This document shows positions 6,393 to 8,083 of a DNA stretch of 8,083 bases, piece by piece (within the stretch, counting starts at the first letter, position 1; the number at the start of each line of letters is the position of its first letter). Origin of the DNA: Actinomycetota bacterium (GTDB lineage: Bacteria > Actinomycetota > UBA4738); contig VAYJ01000022.1 in assembly GCA_005888465.1 (NCBI GenBank), positions 1 to 8,083 of the forward strand, given 5' to 3'. The notes under the pieces were generated by a model. The model searched no databases. It saw only the letters and a program-made list of their open reading frames with translations, and was not told where the DNA came from. Both the position numbers and the translations under genes were made by a program.

Positions 6393-7459
6393 TGAGGACC
6401 GGCGTGGCCACGCTGGATGACGCTCGGGCGATCGAAGCCGCCGACCCCGGCGGGATGCTTCGGCTCGTCGCGTCGACCGGGAGCCAGCTCGGCCGCGGGC
6501 ACGCGCTCGGGACGGCGATTCAAGGAGTGCCGGATGCGGACACCGACGCCGTCGTCGTGCTGGGCATGGGCGGATCGGGCATCGCGGGCGACGTCATCCG
6601 GGCGCTGTACGCCGACGTCGTCGCCGTGCCGATCGTGACGAGCAAGGGCTACGCGATCCCGGCCTTCTGCGGTCCGCGGACGCTCGTGCTCTCCGCGTCG
6701 TTCTCCGGTGAGACCGAGGAGACGCTCGCCGCGACCCGGGGCGCGGCCGCGCTGGGCTGCCGGGTGATCTCGCTCAGCGCCGGCGGGGCGCTCGCGAAGC
6801 TCGCCGCCGAGGAGGGTCGACCGCACGTCGCCATCCCCGCCGACGCCGTCGTGCCCCGAGCCGCCCTCGGGTATCTCGTGGGGGCGTGCATCGGTGTGCT
6901 GGAGGCCGCCGGGACGATCCCGGCGGCGGGCGAGGAGGTCGCGCAGGCGGCGACGTTCGCCGCGTGGTTCGCCGCCGGCCTGGCGCCGGAACGCCCGATG
7001 GAGGACAACCAGGCGAAGACCGCGGCGTCCTGGATTCACGGGCGCACGCCGGTCATCTGGGGCTCCGAAGGCCTGGCGGAAGCTGCCGCGCTCCGGTGGA
7101 AAGCCCAATTGAACGAGAACGCCAAGGTTCCCGCCTTCCACGCCACGCTCTCCGAGCTCGACCACAACGACGTCGAGGGCTGGTCGGACGGGAGCGGCGC
7201 CGGGTTCGTCGCGATCGTCCTTCGACATGCCGACGAGCACCCGCGGATCGCCGCCCGGGTCGGCATCACCCGCGCGCTGGTGGGGGCCGCAGGCCTCGAG
7301 GTGAACGAAGTGCGTGCGAGCGGCGCATCGAAGCTGCAGCGGCTGCTCTCGCTCGTCCTGCTGGGCGACTTCGCCAGCGTCTACCTCGCGATCCTGCGCG
7401 GCGTCGACCCCACTCCCGTTCCGGTGCTCTCGGAGCTGAAGGAGCGGCTGCGGACGTGA
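6392..7459 (+). CDS. SIS-domain bifunctional phosphoglucose/phosphomannose isomerase-like protein
   Basis: A 355-residue sugar isomerase-like protein expected to interconvert fructose-6-P with glucose-6-P and mannose-6-P in the cytosol. Two SIS halves are present. Visible motifs are GMGGSGIAGD at 58-67, the phosphate-binding SASFSGETEET at 101-111, PRAALGY at 155-161, and the ENAK...ELDHND block at 242-260. E242 and H258 are 16 residues apart, the spacing I recall for the catalytic Glu203/His219 pair of the Pyrobaculum aerophilum dual-specificity enzyme. ATG 6392 overlaps the preceding stop by one nt; a weak GAGAAG lies 8 nt before it. Placed behind phosphomannomutase, it would supply mannose-6-P, and no classical manA is seen here. 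Many actinobacterial homologues are labelled only 'SIS domain protein'; conserved catalytic residues support activity, but mannose specificity is inferred from context. Confidence 0.88.
   Translation: MRTGVATLDDARAIEAADPGGMLRLVASTGSQLGRGHALGTAIQGVPDADTDAVVVLGMGGSGIAGDVIRALYADVVAVPIVTSKGYAIPAFCGPRTLVLSASFSGETEETLAATRGAAALGCRVISLSAGGALAKLAAEEGRPHVAIPADAVVPRAALGYLVGACIGVLEAAGTIPAAGEEVAQAATFAAWFAAGLAPERPMEDNQAKTAASWIHGRTPVIWGSEGLAEAAALRWKAQLNENAKVPAFHATLSELDHNDVEGWSDGSGAGFVAIVLRHADEHPRIAARVGITRALVGAAGLEVNEVRASGASKLQRLLSLVLLGDFASVYLAILRGVDPTPVPVLSELKERLRT
7439..7444 (+). promoter_or_regulatory. Shine-Dalgarno site for the purine nucleoside phosphorylase gene
   Basis: AAGGAG within the end of the isomerase gene, 11 nt before the GTG at 7456. 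It supports that GTG, which overlaps the isomerase stop by four nt (GTGA). Confidence 0.6.
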
Positions 7460-8083
7460 GCTCCGGTTCCCCATCGGGTCCCGAGGACGGGGCCGTCCGC
7501 GACGCGGCCGAGGTCGTTCGGGCCCGGACGTCGGTCCGCCCCGCGGTGGCGCTCGTGCTGGGCTCAGGCTTGGGCGACGCGGTGGCCGGCGACCTCGCAG
7601 CTGACGCGGAGTTCGCCTACGCGGAGCTCCCGGGGTTTCCTTCGGCGACGGTCCCCGGGCACGCGGGGCGGCTCGCGGTCGGGTCGCTGTATGGGATCCC
7701 GGCCGCGGCCTTCCTCGGCCGCATCCACTTCTACGAGGGGCACGGCATCGCCTCGACCACGCTCATCCTCCTCACCAACGCGTCGGGGGGGCTGAACCCG
7801 TCCTTCCGGGCGGGTGGCCTGATGCTCATCCGGGATCATCTGAACTTCCTCGGCGCCAACCCCCTCGCCGGCTGGCGGTTCGAGGGCGGCGGGCCCGCGT
7901 TCGTCGACCTCTCCTCCGTTTACGATCGGGGCCTGCGCGAGGCGGCCGAGCGGGCCGCGCACGAGGAGGGGGTGGAGGTGTCGACCGGGGTCTATGTGGC
8001 GTTGCCGGGTCCGTCCTACGAGACGCCGGCCGAGACACGCTACCTGGCGGGCGCGGGCGCCGACGCCGTCGGGATGTCCACGG
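7456..8083 (+). CDS. punA: Purine nucleoside phosphorylase, trimeric type (3' end missing), with internal gap
   Basis: The first 209 codons of a PNP that would cleave inosine/guanosine with phosphate to base and ribose-1-P (purine salvage, cytosol); the rest lies past the right edge. Motifs in order: LGSGLG at 35-40 (phosphate loop), PGFPSATVPGH at 59-69, GRIHFYEGH at 88-96 (phosphate and ribose contacts), TNASGGLN at 107-114 (base pocket), DHLNFLGANPL at 127-137, GPSYETPAE at 185-193, and GMST at 206-209. GTG 7456 is chosen for the AAGGAG site and GTGA overlap. Oddity: between YEGH and TNASGG only 10 residues occur, whereas human and bacterial PNPs that I recall have about 22. Some 12 residues, including the usual F/L-P-V-R helix, are absent with the frame kept. 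A Gly (121) also replaces the usual Asp in 'GDlMLI'. This may be a true variant, an impaired gene or a sequence error. Family assignment is firm. Confidence 0.9.
   Translation, partial: MSSGSPSGPEDGAVRDAAEVVRARTSVRPAVALVLGSGLGDAVAGDLAADAEFAYAELPGFPSATVPGHAGRLAVGSLYGIPAAAFLGRIHFYEGHGIASTTLILLTNASGGLNPSFRAGGLMLIRDHLNFLGANPLAGWRFEGGGPAFVDLSSVYDRGLREAAERAAHEEGVEVSTGVYVALPGPSYETPAETRYLAGAGADAVGMST

Noticed and set aside
6332..7474. Minus-strand open frame opposite the SIS isomerase gene
   Set aside because: Antisense to a gene with conserved catalytic motifs; no domain of its own.
1..8083. CRISPR arrays, tRNA/rRNA genes, insertion sequences, phage or toxin-antitoxin systems
   Set aside because: No regularly spaced repeats, cloverleaf-like segments, transposase motifs or terminal inverted repeats were seen; the window is nearly filled by housekeeping and envelope genes.

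Overview
The window is high-GC DNA (roughly 70% G+C by eye). All genes are on the + strand and packed almost end to end, with GTG starts, ATGA/GTGA-type overlaps and strong third-position G/C bias. The gene content and order (large GT2 membrane glycosyltransferase, DUF5719-like exported protein, small zinc-binding protein, phosphomannomutase, Trm112-like protein, SIS-domain sugar-phosphate isomerase) match a locus I know from Actinomycetota. The best guess is therefore an actinobacterium or actinobacterium-like environmental lineage. Nothing seen fixes the genus, and the single TTA codon and generic promoters do not point to Streptomyces in particular.

Left block (1-4434): a very large glycosyltransferase whose start lies off the left edge. 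An N-terminal cytoplasmic GT2 domain is joined to about a dozen membrane segments and a C-terminal soluble region. It overlaps by 8 bp a DUF5719-like membrane-anchored protein built from four copies of an approximately 100-residue module. These two probably act together at the cell envelope, but their substrate is unknown.

Middle (4435-4842): a 154-nt gap with a possible stem-loop, a 63-residue zinc-ribbon protein, a short GC-rich hairpin directly after its stop, and then a TACAAT -10 element only 8 nt before the next ATG. This suggests a new transcript that may be leaderless.

Right block (4843-8083): phosphomannomutase (manB), a Trm112-like mini zinc protein, a bifunctional phosphoglucose/phosphomannose isomerase-like SIS protein, and the first 209 codons of a purine nucleoside phosphorylase that runs off the right edge. 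Spacing of 29 nt, then overlaps of 1 nt and 4 nt, makes this one operon. The isomerase and the mutase together would turn fructose-6-P into mannose-1-P for GDP-mannose, the usual donor for envelope mannosylation, which links this block to the glycosyltransferase on the left. The phosphorylase belongs to purine salvage and looks like a passenger.

No RNA gene, mobile element or CRISPR array was seen, and no clearly undescribed system. The most unusual detail is an apparent 12-codon in-frame gap in a conserved helix of the purine nucleoside phosphorylase, with active-site motifs otherwise intact. The fourfold module of the DUF5719-like protein and the probable leaderless start of manB are the next most useful observations.
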